Assembly (NCBI GenBank): GCA_951640195.1 | Contig: OX621169.1 | Coordinates: 248,001 to 312,000, forward strand | Direction: 5' to 3' | DNA: 64,000 nucleotides | Source of the DNA: Porpolomopsis calyptriformis | Taxonomy: Eukaryota; Basidiomycota; Agaricomycetes; Agaricales; Hygrophoraceae | Shown here: piece by piece, positions 12,301 through 23,300 of the stretch | Layout: each line of letters begins with the position of its first letter | Numbering within the stretch: the stretch's first letter is position 1 | Position numbers and translations under genes: made by a program | The notes under the pieces: generated by a model | What the model was told of the DNA's origin: nothing | The model's database searches: none | What the model saw: only the letters and a program-made list of their open reading frames with translations

Positions 12301-12914
12301 TTTTGCATATCTTCTTCCACTGTGCTGGCTCGGGATTCATCCGACTTTGATACGCATTGATTCATGGCCAGCGTGACTGATTCCATTCCCGGTGACTCCG
12401 CATCGCCGACTATCCATCGTGGAAGAGGGAAAGCTTTGCTATCCAGAGCCAGTGTTGCCTCTTTCCAATCGATGTTGGGGTTGTGCTTTTTGAGCCATGG
12501 GAAGCCGAGGATAATATCCATCTTAGATCTGAGATCGGTCACTTCCAATCGGATCTGTTCATTGTGTCCTCCAGGAGCCTCTAACCAAATATCAATATCA
12601 TTCTCAATGGGTCCACCTCGGTTTTCAGATCCATCGGCATTCCATACAGGGATTGGAGTTTCCAATCATGTTAGAGTAAAATTGTGGCGAGTTGTGAAAG
12701 ATTCATCCACGAAATTTCCAGAGGCTCCACTATCAACCAGAGCAGTGGCCGGAACACGTTGACCAGTGTCGGTAGCTTCAATCCAAATGTCCAAAATGAG
12801 TCCAAGATTGCCTTCTTCAAGAGTACCAAGAATTCAAAATAGATTGCATGGAGTGATGGTACATTCTTGAGTAGATACGTCTGTAACGGCAGGTGAAACA
12901 TTCGGACTCCTTAA
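9369..12914 (-). pseudogene. Gypsy-A pol: protease, RT, RNase H, integrase, chromodomain
   Basis: Entered by a -1 shift from gag. Visible parts include an aspartic protease region near 12700, RT (FFGLxNSPATFQ; intact YIDD at 11682-11693), RNase H, an HHCC integrase (HPGIEKTKE; SCPACQQNK), DRFTKx[16 protein letters not shown], and a C-terminal chromodomain (YLVKWKGYPIEEATWE) near 9400-9500. Lesions include TGA at 11769-11771, 11526-11528 and 10683-10685 and a TAG near 9667. The first integrase catalytic Asp reads Glu (10419-10421), while Gypsy-B keeps Asp there. The second (10239-10241) is intact. Confidence 0.9.
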
Positions 12915-14071
12915 AAACCCTGTTCTTTCAGTTCCTTGATGAGCTGAGCTTTTCTTTCCTTCGGCCAACGATCAATCCCACAGTTGTCCACCACTTGAAT
13001 AGTTTCCTCTGTAGTAGCTGGGGAAACCATTTCGTCGACTCGTTCCATCTCAACACCTCAAATGCTTTGTCCTCGACCTTGCCCTGTGGTTGGTCTTCCT
13101 CGTCATCCGGCAGGGGCACTACTCAATGGACACGCTGACGAAGAAGAGGCAAGAGGGGAATTTGGACACTTGTTCACCCAATGACCTGGTTCTCCGCAGC
13201 GATAGCAGTTGCCTCGCGGAACGCATGATATTGATGAAGAGGAAGTTGTCTCCTGTTTGACAGGAGCAGAGGAGGGAGTTCGAGTTGTCAGTTGAGCCAT
13301 AGTTTCCCTAGGAGCGTAGTAGTTGCCCCGGGGAGCGGCATGTCGCTTGAGTGCGAGTTTGAGATGTTGTCGGTCAAAGGTGGAAGCTTTTCGTTTCCAA
13401 GTGTTAAGAGTAGCAGGGATGGGATCAAGGGCATAGATTTTTTCGAGGATTCTGGGATTAAGGCCGTTCCAGTAGAAAACTTTGAGCGTGTCGTCGTTGA
13501 AACCAGTTTCATCCGTGAGAGCTCCAAATTGTATATTATAATTGTCCACAGTGGAAAGTCCTTGAGTTACCTTTTGGATTTTGACCTGTGCTGTCACCTT
13601 AGCATCCACATCTCCAAAGCTATCCTCAAGCAGTTCCATGAAATCCTCATAGTCGGCTCCAATCCACTGGTTGCAATTAAAATCTTGAGTCTGCTGTCGG
13701 GCCCACAATTGGGCGACTCCTTTCTTCATGAATGACAAGATGTAGGTAATCCTCTGTCTGTCAGACCACTGACTGTTGTCAAGGACTAGACGACAGGCTT
13801 GGATGAAGTCGAGACATTTGGCTGCAGACCCGTTGTATTCATCAGGTTTGGCAATCTTGATGGAGGGAGGAGTGGGTTGTTGAGGCAAGGGAGGTTGTTG
13901 GGGTGGCTGAGGGGGTTGAGGAGGTTGAGGCTGTTGTTGTTGTTGCTGAAGCTGAGCAATCAACTGGGTTTGTTGAGTAATGGTTTGTTCAAGTTGATGA
14001 ACAGTAGCCATTAAGGTTGTGAGATCCATGGTAGGGGGGTTGGTGGGGGCATTGGTGGATGTTCCTAACAT
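12911..14071 (-). pseudogene. Gypsy-A gag
   Basis: From ATG 14071 (MLGTSTNAPTN), or an upstream start, a Gln/Pro-rich stretch (LQQQQQQPQPPQPPQ) precedes the capsid-like domain (KIAKPDEYNGSAAKC; ITYILSFMKKG). A CCHC knuckle follows (CYRCGEPGHWVNKC). The frame ends at TAA 12911-12913. TGA codons at 13103-13105 and further downstream interrupt it and are shared with Gypsy-B. Gag packages element RNA in cytoplasmic virus-like particles (family knowledge). Confidence 0.88.
12914..12920 (-). promoter_or_regulatory. Gypsy-A gag-pol -1 frameshift site GGGTTTT
   Basis: On the minus strand the gag codons read CAG GGT TTT TAA. The heptamer G-GGT-TTT fits X XXY YYZ and directly abuts the gag stop. Pol is open in the -1 frame from here. 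Confidence 0.75.
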
Positions 14072-14519
14072 GTTGGTGGATGTTGTAGGTAGTGGGGTTG
14101 TTGGAGCTGTTGGTGTTGGTGTAGATGTTGCAGAGGAAAGTTGGGAATAAAGGGAACCATATCATCCTGGTGGTGTAGCAGTTCATTGATAAACTGGTCT
14201 TGTTGCTGGGGCTGAAGATGAAGAGAAGAGTCCTCTTGTTCTTGATCAAGTTTGAGGTCCTAGAGGAGCAGGAGCAGGAGTAGGAGTGGGAGCAGCTAAC
14301 ATTTCTTTAAGAGCAGAAGAAAAGGATGGTTCTTGATCTCAAATTGTAGCTGAAAAGGTCGATCTCGAAAGAGGGTCTTCATATTGTTCTTCAATGTCTG
14401 AGTTGTCGGTAGAAGCTAGGATGAAAGTGGGTGAGAGACAAAGAGGTGATGTTGATGATCACAGTGATGAGGGCATTTGGATAAGCAAGTGGGAGAGAAC
14501 CAGAAGGAAGTCTGATTCT

Positions 14520-14919
14520 TGTTATAAACTGGTTGTTCAGAACGCATTTTACTTTGGGTGTTCTGTCCCAAGAGATATAGGGTATGGTTCCAAGTCCTTG
14601 TTATGAGTAGCTAATGAGGAATCAGACTTAAGGTCTGATACATACAAGAGGTACTCTTTATATACTGACTACTTATCTGTATGAGTCAGTGTGACATAAC
14701 ATGAGGTAGAGATAAGAATGAGTCATCGTGATCGATGACGAATCATAAGGGGTTGAAACATAACAGAAATGAAAGGTATCTGCATATGGATAGAGTAATG
14801 GGGAATCCTGGAGAGAGACAATGGGGAATCCTAATGAAAGAATGTGGGGATTCCCAAGATAAGATACAGGTTTGCATGTGATAAGATAAAGGAAAGAAAA
14901 GAAAATTATGACCATGACA
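14520..14919 (-). repeat. Gypsy-A 5' LTR with promoter and self-priming PBS
   Basis: This 400-bp LTR contains TATATAAAG and, about 35 bp downstream, AAGTCTGATTC. That segment is the reverse complement of the bases just inside the LTR on the minus strand (AGAATCAGACTTCC, 14506-14519). This matches Tf1-type self-priming. Confidence 0.9.
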
Positions 14920-17900
14920 GATATAGGCTGTAATGTCCTTATGGATACCATCCCAGAAGTAGTCACAGAGGATAAGCTGGGTGGTTTTACGAATACCTGG
15001 ATGCCCAACATGAGGTGGGTCATGGAACTGATAGATAACATTAGTGTGAAGGTTATCCGTATTTGGGACATAGCGGCGTTGCCGTTCGTCAAAGGTGATT
15101 CCCTGGTCTTGCATCCATCCTGTGGATTTGTCCTCAAGTTTGCTTCTAATATGGCCAGGAAGGGTCCCTAGTTGTAGCCTACTATCAAGTCTCTCACTCT
15201 CACTAGCAAGTATAACTCCAGCAGGTGAAGGAGTGGTAGGGAGCTGCATATACACATGCAGTCATTCATGCACACCTTCAATCATAGCCACACTCTGGAA
15301 AAGGGTGCTTGGGAGTAACACTTGGTTAGTGTTGTCAGGAGAGGCAGGAAGGTGATCTGGTTGCTGTGATAGACCATTAGCCTTATTAGTTTTCCCAGGG
15401 TTGTGTTCAATGATGAAGTTGAAACAGGATAGGTAGGTAGTCCATTGGGCTTGTCACCTTGAGAGGTTATGATTCATCATGAAGTACTTGAGTGCAATAT
15501 TGTCAGATCGGATAGCAATAGTGTGCTATGCACCCTCTAAGTAGTGTCGCCATTCTTCAAGGGCAGCTATAATCACTAGTAGTTCTTTATCGTGAATGGG
15601 ATAGTTTCGTTCAGGTGGGGTTATGGTTCATGAGTAGTAGGCAGTGGGGTGCTAGAGATTATCATTGTGGAGTTGGGAGAGAATTGCGCCAAGTGCAAAG
15701 TCAGAGGCTTTGGCTTCAAGTTTGTAGGGTAGCTTGGGGTCTGGAATTCATAGCACAGGTGCACTCATGATGGCAGCTTTGAGTCTATCAAAGGATCCTT
15801 GTTCCCAGTCCATCCATCTCCAGGGAGTATCCTTTTGAGTAAGGCCATGAAGGGGTCATGCAATTGTGGAGAAGTCTTTGATAAAGCAATGGTATTTATT
15901 AAACGTCCCTAGGAAGGCTTGGACAGCCTTGACCTTCATAGGGGGAGACCAGTTGACAATAGCAGAGATCTTGTTAGGGTGCATTTCAACCCTGCCCTGC
16001 TCAATGATTGAGCCTAGGTATTCAATCCAGGTCTGTTCAAAGGCACACTTGGTAGGTTTGCATGACAAGTTACAATTGCAGAATGTTTGGAGAACTTCTT
16101 GTACAACCTCCTCATGCTCCTTAAGGGTGTCAGTGTAGATGAGCACATCATTGATGTAGACCTTGACATGGCCAGTTGCTAATGCTGCATGAAAGCAGAT
16201 ATCTATTATCCGTTGGAATGAGGCAGGAGAGTTGGTTAGCCCAAAGAACATTACAGTGGGCTCAAAGAGCCCCCTGTTGGTGATGAAAGCTGCCTTCCAT
16301 TCGTCGCCTTCCTTGATCCTAACATTGTTGAAGCCCCAGCAAATATCAAGCTTGGAGAAGTACTTGGATTGTTTTACACTGTCGAAGATCTCTGAGATGA
16401 GAGGAAGGGGGTAATGGTCACGAATGGTGTGTGAGTTTAGATAATGGTAGTCTTGAGTAGGCCTTAGGCCTCCATCTGTCTTGTTCACAAAGAAGAAGGG
16501 AGCAGCCTGTGGAGATTTTGAGGGACAGATTCACCCAGTGGAGAGGTTCTCTTCAATGAACTTATCCAGTTTCTCTTGTTCCAGGGGGGATAATGGATAC
16601 AGCTTCCCTTGTTGGGGGGTGAATGAATCATCAAGGTGGATAGCGTGGTCAAACTCAGATTGTTTAGGGAGCTGATCAAAAGATGACTTGTGGAATACAT
16701 CTGCAAAGCCACAGTACTTCTCTGGGATGAACTTGACAATATCTTGTTCCACACTAGATGAAGCATTCCAGGCATCATCTCTTGTAGCCACTGCTGTGTG
16801 ACATTCCATCCTGGTATGTGTAAAGGGAGGGGCAGCAGAGGATGGAAGCATGAGTTGCTTGGATCTGATGAACACAGGCTGAGATGCACTAAGGGGGAAG
16901 CCAGGAGGAGTAGGAGGATGCGCTGTAGAAGGTGTGAGGGATCTTGGGGGAGATTCCTCTCATTCATCCAAGGGGTATTAGAACACGTAGGAACTGATTC
17001 AGTAATCAGATGATGATGGACAGGGGTTTCAAGCTTATGAAGGCTTGATATATTGGGTAGGAAGGGAAAGTATGTATTGGGGAAGGTGTGTCTGTCTTGT
17101 TTAGTGATTATCTACTTGATATATATAGAGGAGGTGAATAAAGGAACTTCTTTGTAGGTATGTGTACAAAGGATAGTTCCTTTATAAGAATATGTGAGTG
17201 GAAATTAGGTAGGTAGGTGAAAGGAAGATAGGAAAAGGTAGATAAGATAAGGAAAACAAAGAAAAGAGACTTTCTGATCAGTTTGAGGTGTTTCCAAAGG
17301 AGTTCGTGTTTTTGGAAGTCTTCTGGTTAGAGGCAGACATTATTGGAACATTTATCAGAAAGTCAGAAGGGTCAGGTTTTGGGATATGTGTATGTGGATT
17401 TGGTGAGGTTGAGCTTGTGTGTGATGGAAAGGTTTTCCATTGGTAGGGGGGATGGATCTCCTACAGTGCATACATGCTCGGTTGCTCATGCGCATGCACA
17501 GGACCTCCAGGAGTGAAGTATTAGCACAGGCAGCAGGGGAGGTAGCTGCAAGTTGACCAGATTTGATGTGCGCAGGTTGAGATACACTGGAGGGGAAGGC
17601 AGGAGTGGTAGGAGGGTGCGCATACATGCATGGTTACTCATGCACATCCATGGGGCTCCCAGGAGTGAAATCATTAGCACACGCAGCAGGGGTAGGAGCG
17701 GTAGGAGGATGCGCATACACATCTGGTTGTTCATGCACATGCATAAAGGAGGTAGCTGAAGAAGCAGGAGGGAGATGCACATACACACATGGTCACTCAT
17801 GCGCATGCATGGGGGAGGCAGCTGCAAAAGTGGTAGGGGGATGTGCATACACACATGGTTGCTTATGCACATGTATAGAGGAGGCAGCTGCAAAAGCGGT

Positions 17901-18436
17901 AAGAGGATGCGCATACACACATGGTCACTCATGCACATGCATAGCTGCAAAGCTAGGGGCAGTGGGGGGATGCGCATACATGTATGGTCGCTCATGCGTA
18001 TGGCCTTCAGCATCAAGGGAGGAAGTAGGTGGAGATGAGTCCACTAGGATGGTATCATTTAGCAGTTGTCGTTGGGCTATAGACTTGCTGTTAGTGCCCC
18101 AGCAATACTTATCAGCACACCATACAAAGTTGATGGTCCGCCTGGCCCAGTTAACCTGCAGGTTATGCACCTCAAGCCATGGCAGCCCCAGGACAATCTT
18201 CTGCTTTTCACCTAAGTCAACAACCTCTAGGGTCAGGTATTCTTGGTGGTCTTCTATCATCAAGAGGGCATCAGCCTCTTCTTTAATTGGTCCTCCTTTA
18301 TTGAGGGTTCCATTGGTATTCCTTACAGAGATTGGAGACTCCAGTCTATGGGTCATCCAGTTCACTCGCTTGGCCCAGCTCCAGTCCATGAAGTTTCCGG
18401 TAGCACCACAGTCGAGGAGACAGGCCACGGGGTACC
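14920..18436 (-). pseudogene. Gypsy-C pol, middle part: protease, repeat linker, RT, RNase H, integrase start
   Basis: The protease motif LLDCGATGNFMDW near 18410 is followed by VLGLPWL. A tandem-repeat linker (17467-18003) and a purine-rich, non-coding-looking stretch (17020-17345) separate protease from RT. RT covers about 16800-15860 ([32 protein letters not shown]). The catalytic motif reads YIND: codon AAT at 16150-16152 instead of GAT. RNase H and the start of integrase (GHPGIRKTTQLIL) follow to 14920, where Gypsy-A begins. TGA/TAG stops are numerous, so the element is dead. Confidence 0.88.
17467..18003 (-). repeat. Seven-unit tandem repeat in the Gypsy-C pol linker
   Basis: A core of about 34 bp (plus strand TGCGCATACACACATGG, then TCATGCACATGCA) recurs near 17467, 17617, 17710, 17776, 17841, 17908 and 17970, separated by roughly 30 bp of variable Ala/Pro/Thr-coding sequence. 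In the pol frame each core encodes (M)H-V-H-E-x-P-x-V-Y-A-H-P-P. The ends of each core are inverted repeats (TGCGCAT..ATGCGCA). Confidence 0.8.
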
Positions 18437-18795
18437 TGTCAGAGATATATTTTTTCTTTTTCCTTTACTTGTCTATTCCTATTTACATCAGACAGTTTAC
18501 ATCAATAGCCGCTTAGCCACCTAAGCTCCGCTTAGTAATAGAAGGTGACCAAGCCATATCTATATTTAGTCTACCATCACTCTCCTTATCTACATGACTC
18601 ATCCATAGTCGTTACGACTCACACGTAGTCAGTATAACTCATACTTAGCTAGTATATAAAGCTAGCAGTAGATAGACTTAGGATAAGTCTGTTTCTTTCA
18701 TTAACACCCCAATCAGTAGTCTTCCAACCCTTTAAAACCCTACACCCAGAGCCTGAAGTAAAACCTTGCGATCAACCCTAGACTGCCGTCTAACA
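18437..18795 (+). repeat. Gypsy-D 5' LTR
   Basis: Ends are TGTCAGAG and TCTAACA. It holds TATATAAA at 18653-18660 and the presumed transcript start AAGTCTGTTTCT at 18685-18696. Confidence 0.93.
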
Positions 18796-18809
18796 AGAAA
18801 CAGACTTCC
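18653..18809 (+). promoter_or_regulatory. Gypsy-D TATA box, R start and complementary PBS
   Basis: TATATAAA (18653-18660) lies 32 bp before AAGTCTGTTTCT (18685-18696). The PBS just after the LTR (18796-18809, AGAAACAGACTTCC) is its 12-base reverse complement. This is the geometry of a self-primed Tf1/sushi-type element. The exact transcription start is inferred. Confidence 0.75.
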
Positions 18810-18975
18810 TTCTTGCTCACTCCACGCTATATAACCCTTACTCTGTCTGGCCAGCGCTGAAGGTCTTCACCCACCAGATCAATTTCACCACCCAGACATC
18901 AATATTGATTAGGCTTGCTCTCTCCCCTTGTATTCCCGTCAAGCCCCCCAATATCCAACTGCCACCGTTCCACCA

Positions 18976-20390
18976 ATGGTTTTGACTCGTTCATCATCCA
19001 CTATCCCTCACCCTACTATCCCTCTCTCCCAGGAAGGCTCTCTCCCTCCTACCCCAGCTCCCTTCCACAACGAGACGGTTGACCCTGCCCAAGAAGAAGA
19101 AGAAGAAGAAGAACAAGCAGATCCCTCTCACTCAAAAGGAAAGGTCGAGCTGAGGACAATGATGAGGATGAAGAAGAAGATCCATGCGTAGCCTTCGAGA
19201 TCATGAAGCAGGATTATCAACAATTGCTGCAGGTCCAACAAGACCAAGCGCAAGTGAGTCATAGAATCGAACAACAACTTCAAGTATTGATGGCCAACCT
19301 CATAGGCCCCCAACCTGTCCCTACCCCTCTTGGGCCATTTCCCCAACCCTTCCAAGCACCCCCAGTATTCCCCCAACCTGTCCCTGCCTCTGCCCCTGTC
19401 CCTGCCCCTGCCCCTGCCCCCGCCAAGATCAAGATGAACCCTCCTGACAAATTCTCTGGTGATCCCACCAAGCTCCGCAACTTCCTGCGTCAAGTGAAGT
19501 TGAATCATTTGGGATGACCAGGAATCTCAGAGGCCGACAAGATTATCTATGCCTTGTCATTTATGATCGGAGGAAATGCAGAACCATGGGCTGAGCGTCA
19601 AGTGGATGCTTACACAATGTTGAACTGGGTTGGTGCCGATTGGGCTGTCTTTGAACAAGCCCTCACCCAAGACTTTGGAGACTTGGACCCCAAGTCAACT
19701 GCTCAACTGAAGATCAAGGACATCAAGCAGTTCAACAAGAGCGCAGAGGAGTACAACATCAATTTCAATCGATGGGCCCATGATACTGGATACGGACAAG
19801 AAGCTTCGGTGACTTTATATAAAGATAGACTCAACCCCTCCCTTTTGTGACAGATCTACCTTTCAGATCGTCAACCCACCACCCTCTTTGAATGGCAGTC
19901 TCATGCTGCTGAACTTGACAGACAACATCGAGAATTTCTGGCTAGAACATCCTCTAAGCCCCAAACTTGTAACACTCACATCACCAACACCCCCTACCGA
20001 CAAGGACCACCTGCTGGTCCTTCCACCTATTCCAACCCTGCTGCCCCCAGAATCAAACAAGAAGAAAAGCCTGCTTCACTAGGAGGAATTCCCAAAGGAG
20101 CATGTTTCAACTGTAGACGATTTGGCCACTTTGCCAGTTCTTGTCCCAATACTCCTAGGACGAGTACTTCTGGTTCTGGAAGCCACTCCTTCACCCCAGC
20201 AGCTAGAGGTCATGGAGGAAAGAAACCTAGTCGAGGGAGAAACATTCGAGTTCTGGAGACCTCAGCCTCAATTGAGGAGGTCAACTCCAATGAAGATTCT
20301 TGTCAAGATTTCGAGAAGTGTGGTATCGTCAACTGGGAGCCTAAGAGGAAAGAAGAGCTGAAGAGAGCTTTGGAGAAACAGGGTTTTTGA
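18976..20390 (+). pseudogene. Gypsy-D gag
   Basis: ATG 18976 (MVLTRSSSTIPH) opens a frame with an acidic Glu run. A frameshift around 19130-19200 moves the rest to another frame. The capsid-like region (NPPDKFSGDPTKLRNFLRQ; ALSFMIGGNAEPWA) has TGA at 19516-19518 and at 19848-19850. A CCHC knuckle (CFNCRRFGHFASSC) lies near 20104-20145. A Pro/Val/Ala repeat (PVPASAPVPAPAPAPA) precedes the capsid region. The frame ends at TGA 20388-20390. Confidence 0.87.
20381..20387 (+). promoter_or_regulatory. Gypsy-D gag-pol -1 frameshift site GGGTTTT
   Basis: Gag codons read CAG GGT TTT TGA. A -1 slip gives TTG AAC AGT..., which is the open pol frame. The arrangement is identical to that of families A and B apart from the stop codon. 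Confidence 0.75.
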
Positions 20391-23300
20391 ACAGTCCGGA
20401 CAATAGCTCATGCGTTGCGGACTCCTTTTCTATGTGTACCACTATCCCTATGCAATCTATTTCCCAAATTCTTGGTGCACTTGATTCAAGCGAAGAAGCT
20501 TTAACCATCCCCCTTTGGTTGGAAACCACAGACACTGGTAGACGAATTGCCACCAGTGCATTGATAGACTCTGGCGCCTCTGGATGCTTTATAAACTGGA
20601 ATTTCGTGCAGGAGCGTGATATCCCTTTTTATCGATTGGAAGGACCAATCCCTGTGCGGAACGCAGATGGGACAGACAACTGAGGAGGTCCCATTGAATA
20701 TGCTGTAGACCTGTGGATGGAGACGCCGGATTTTCCTAGGGAACGAACCCATTTGGAAGTGACAAATTTAGGAGATATGATACAGGTTATCCTCGGCTAC
20801 CCGTGGCTCAAACGTAACGATCCCCTGGTTGACTGGAAGGCTGGAACACTGACTTCACGTCAGACTGTGGCCCCAACCAAGACTTCTCAGGCTGGAGTGA
20901 TAGTGTTACAAGTAGGCTCTACATTGAATGGCAACTCCTACACCAAGATTATCAGATTGGTCTCACTGGGAGACTATGCAAGACCCACTACCGTGGAGGA
21001 AGATATGAAGAAGTATGTGCCGAAGAAATACTGGAGGCACTGGAAGGTGTTTATGAAAACTACCTTTGATGAACTTCCCCCACGACGACCAGAATTTGAC
21101 CATGCAATCGATCTCGAACCTACCTTTAGACCCAAAATCGGAAAGGTGTACAAACTCACTGAGTACGAACAGGGGAAGCTGAATGAGTTCCTGGAGGAAC
21201 AACTTGCAAGTGGACGAATACGACGATCAAACTCCAAACAAGCTGCCTCATTCTTCTTTGCTGCCAAAGGTGAAGAAGTTAATGCCCAAGGACAAGATGC
21301 TGGACTACGTCCAATCCAAGACTATTGCTATCTGAATGCTCACACAATCCCAGACACTTATCCCTTACCTCTCATCTCTGAGATTATTCAACAGACCAAG
21401 TTGTCAGAGGCGGAACTATTCACAGTCATGGATATCCGATGGGGCTTTAACAATATTCATATCAAAGAAGGAGACGAATGGAAAGGAGCCTTCAACACTC
21501 GACGAGGGCTGTTCGAGCCCACCGTTATGTTCTTTGGAATGCAAAACTCGCCTGCCTCCTTCCAATGAATGATCGACATTCTCTTCAAAGAGGTTATCGA
21601 TTCCAAGCAGGTCCATATCTATATTGATGATATCCTGATCATGGGAAAGGACCTTACTGAACTCACCTATTGGACGGAACGAACTCTAGAGATCATGGAG
21701 AAGAATCAATTGTCCTGCAAACCTGTCAAGTGCCAATTCGAGAAAAAGGAAGTGATTTATCTGGGGATGATGATCTCTAAAGGCCACATTGCCATTAACC
21801 CCAAGAAGGTTGAGGCGATCAGAACCTGGCCTATCCCCCAGAAGAAACGAGATCTCCAATCCTTCCTTGGCACTGCCAACTTTTGGTGAAGGTTTATCAA
21901 GGATTACTCCCTGATTGCTCGTCCTCTTAATGAGCTCCTATGAAAGGATCAAGAATGGATTTGGACTCCTAGGCAACAACGTGCTTTTGATACCCTCAAG
22001 AATGCGCTTACCTCTGCTCCTGTTTTGAGGACCCCAAAGCCAAATCTTCCTTACCTTCTGGAGATGGATGCCTCTGGTGTTGCACTGGGTGCAGTCTTAA
22101 CCCAGAAAGAGAATGACGAAGAAGATTGGCACCCCATTGGTTTCTACTCCAAGACCCTCCTCCCAGCTGAACAAAATTACCCCACCCATGACCAAGAGCT
22201 TTTAGCCATCATATCTGCCTTGAATGAATGGAGATACCTTCTGCAAGGGACACGGCAACCCATTATGATCAAGACTGACAACCAGTCCCTCCAATACTTC
22301 ATGACCAGTCATCAGCTCTCCAGACGCCAGGCTAGATGGTCTGAGTTTTTAGCTCGCTTTTGGTTCAGAATCAGCTACCAGCCTAGAATCAAGAATAAGG
22401 CTGATGGACTCTCCAAATGTCCAGATCATTACCCGGAGTCTTATGAGGAGGTGGAGGACAAGGTCCTTCTGCCAAAAGAACTTTTTGTCAATGCGCTTTT
22501 CATCAATGCGATTATCAGTTTATCGCCCCCCAACTTTTTATCCAAGCTTTGTTTTCATTCCCCCCTACCTCTCGAGATCATGGCCAAAATTGAAGATCCC
22601 TCTTCCAGATACACCCATGTAGATGGCATTGTGCGTGATGCTGGAGATCGTATAGTTGTGCCAAAGGACGTATCTTTGCACACAGAAATTATTTGATTGA
22701 CCCATGACACACCCACTGGTGGCTATCCCGGCATTGAGAAGACGAAGGAACTGCTCCTCTGTAATTATACATGGGAAGGTGCCCCACAAGATATCACCAA
22801 TTACGTGAAGTCCTGCCTTGCTTGTCAACAGACTAAGGTTTATCCACAGAAACCCACTGGACTTCTCCAACTGTTACCCCCTCCTACTAAACCGTGGCAA
22901 CAGATCACTGCTGATCTAATCGTGGAACTCCCTAATTCAAAAGGATTTGATGCTATTCTAGTTGTGGTGGACAGATTCACCAAACGGGCTCACTTCATCC
23001 TAACAACTGGAAACCTGTCTGCTAAAGGAACTACTGCGCTGTTTCAAGAACATGTCTGGAAGCACCATGGATGGCCAGAGAAGATCATTACTGATTGAGG
23101 AACCCAGTTCTCATCAAAATTCGCTATGTTATTGAATGAACTCCTAGGAACCACTTCTGGGCTTTCTACCGCCTATCACCCCCAAACAGACGGACAAACC
23201 GAACGAACCAATCAAGAGTTAGAGCAGTACGTACGGTATTAGGTGAAATATAAATACTTCACTTCTAGAACTACTGGAGTTGTACGTTAATCAAGTAAGT

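Larger units (their letters stand above)
8028..14919 (-). mobile_element. Gypsy-A: chromodomain Ty3/gypsy element nested in Gypsy-C
   Basis: The element is 6,892 bp with LTRs 8028-8425 and 14520-14919 and the perfect TSD GATAT (8023-8027, 14920-14924). Minus-strand order is gag, GGGTTTT shift site, pol, ORF3. It belongs to the same family as Gypsy-B (28793-35686), and the two lie in opposite orientations. The two LTRs differ at about 14 positions by eye, mostly CG versus TG/CA. It is inserted in the integrase zinc finger of Gypsy-C. Confidence 0.95.

Noticed and set aside
17467..18003. CRISPR-like array: palindromic ~34-bp repeats with ~30-bp spacers
   Set aside because: The repeats are imperfect, code in frame within a gypsy pol gene, lie in a eukaryotic genome and have no cas genes nearby.
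17605..18516. 303-codon plus-strand ORF
   Set aside because: It is the antisense shadow of the Gypsy-C protease and tandem repeat and runs into the Gypsy-D LTR.
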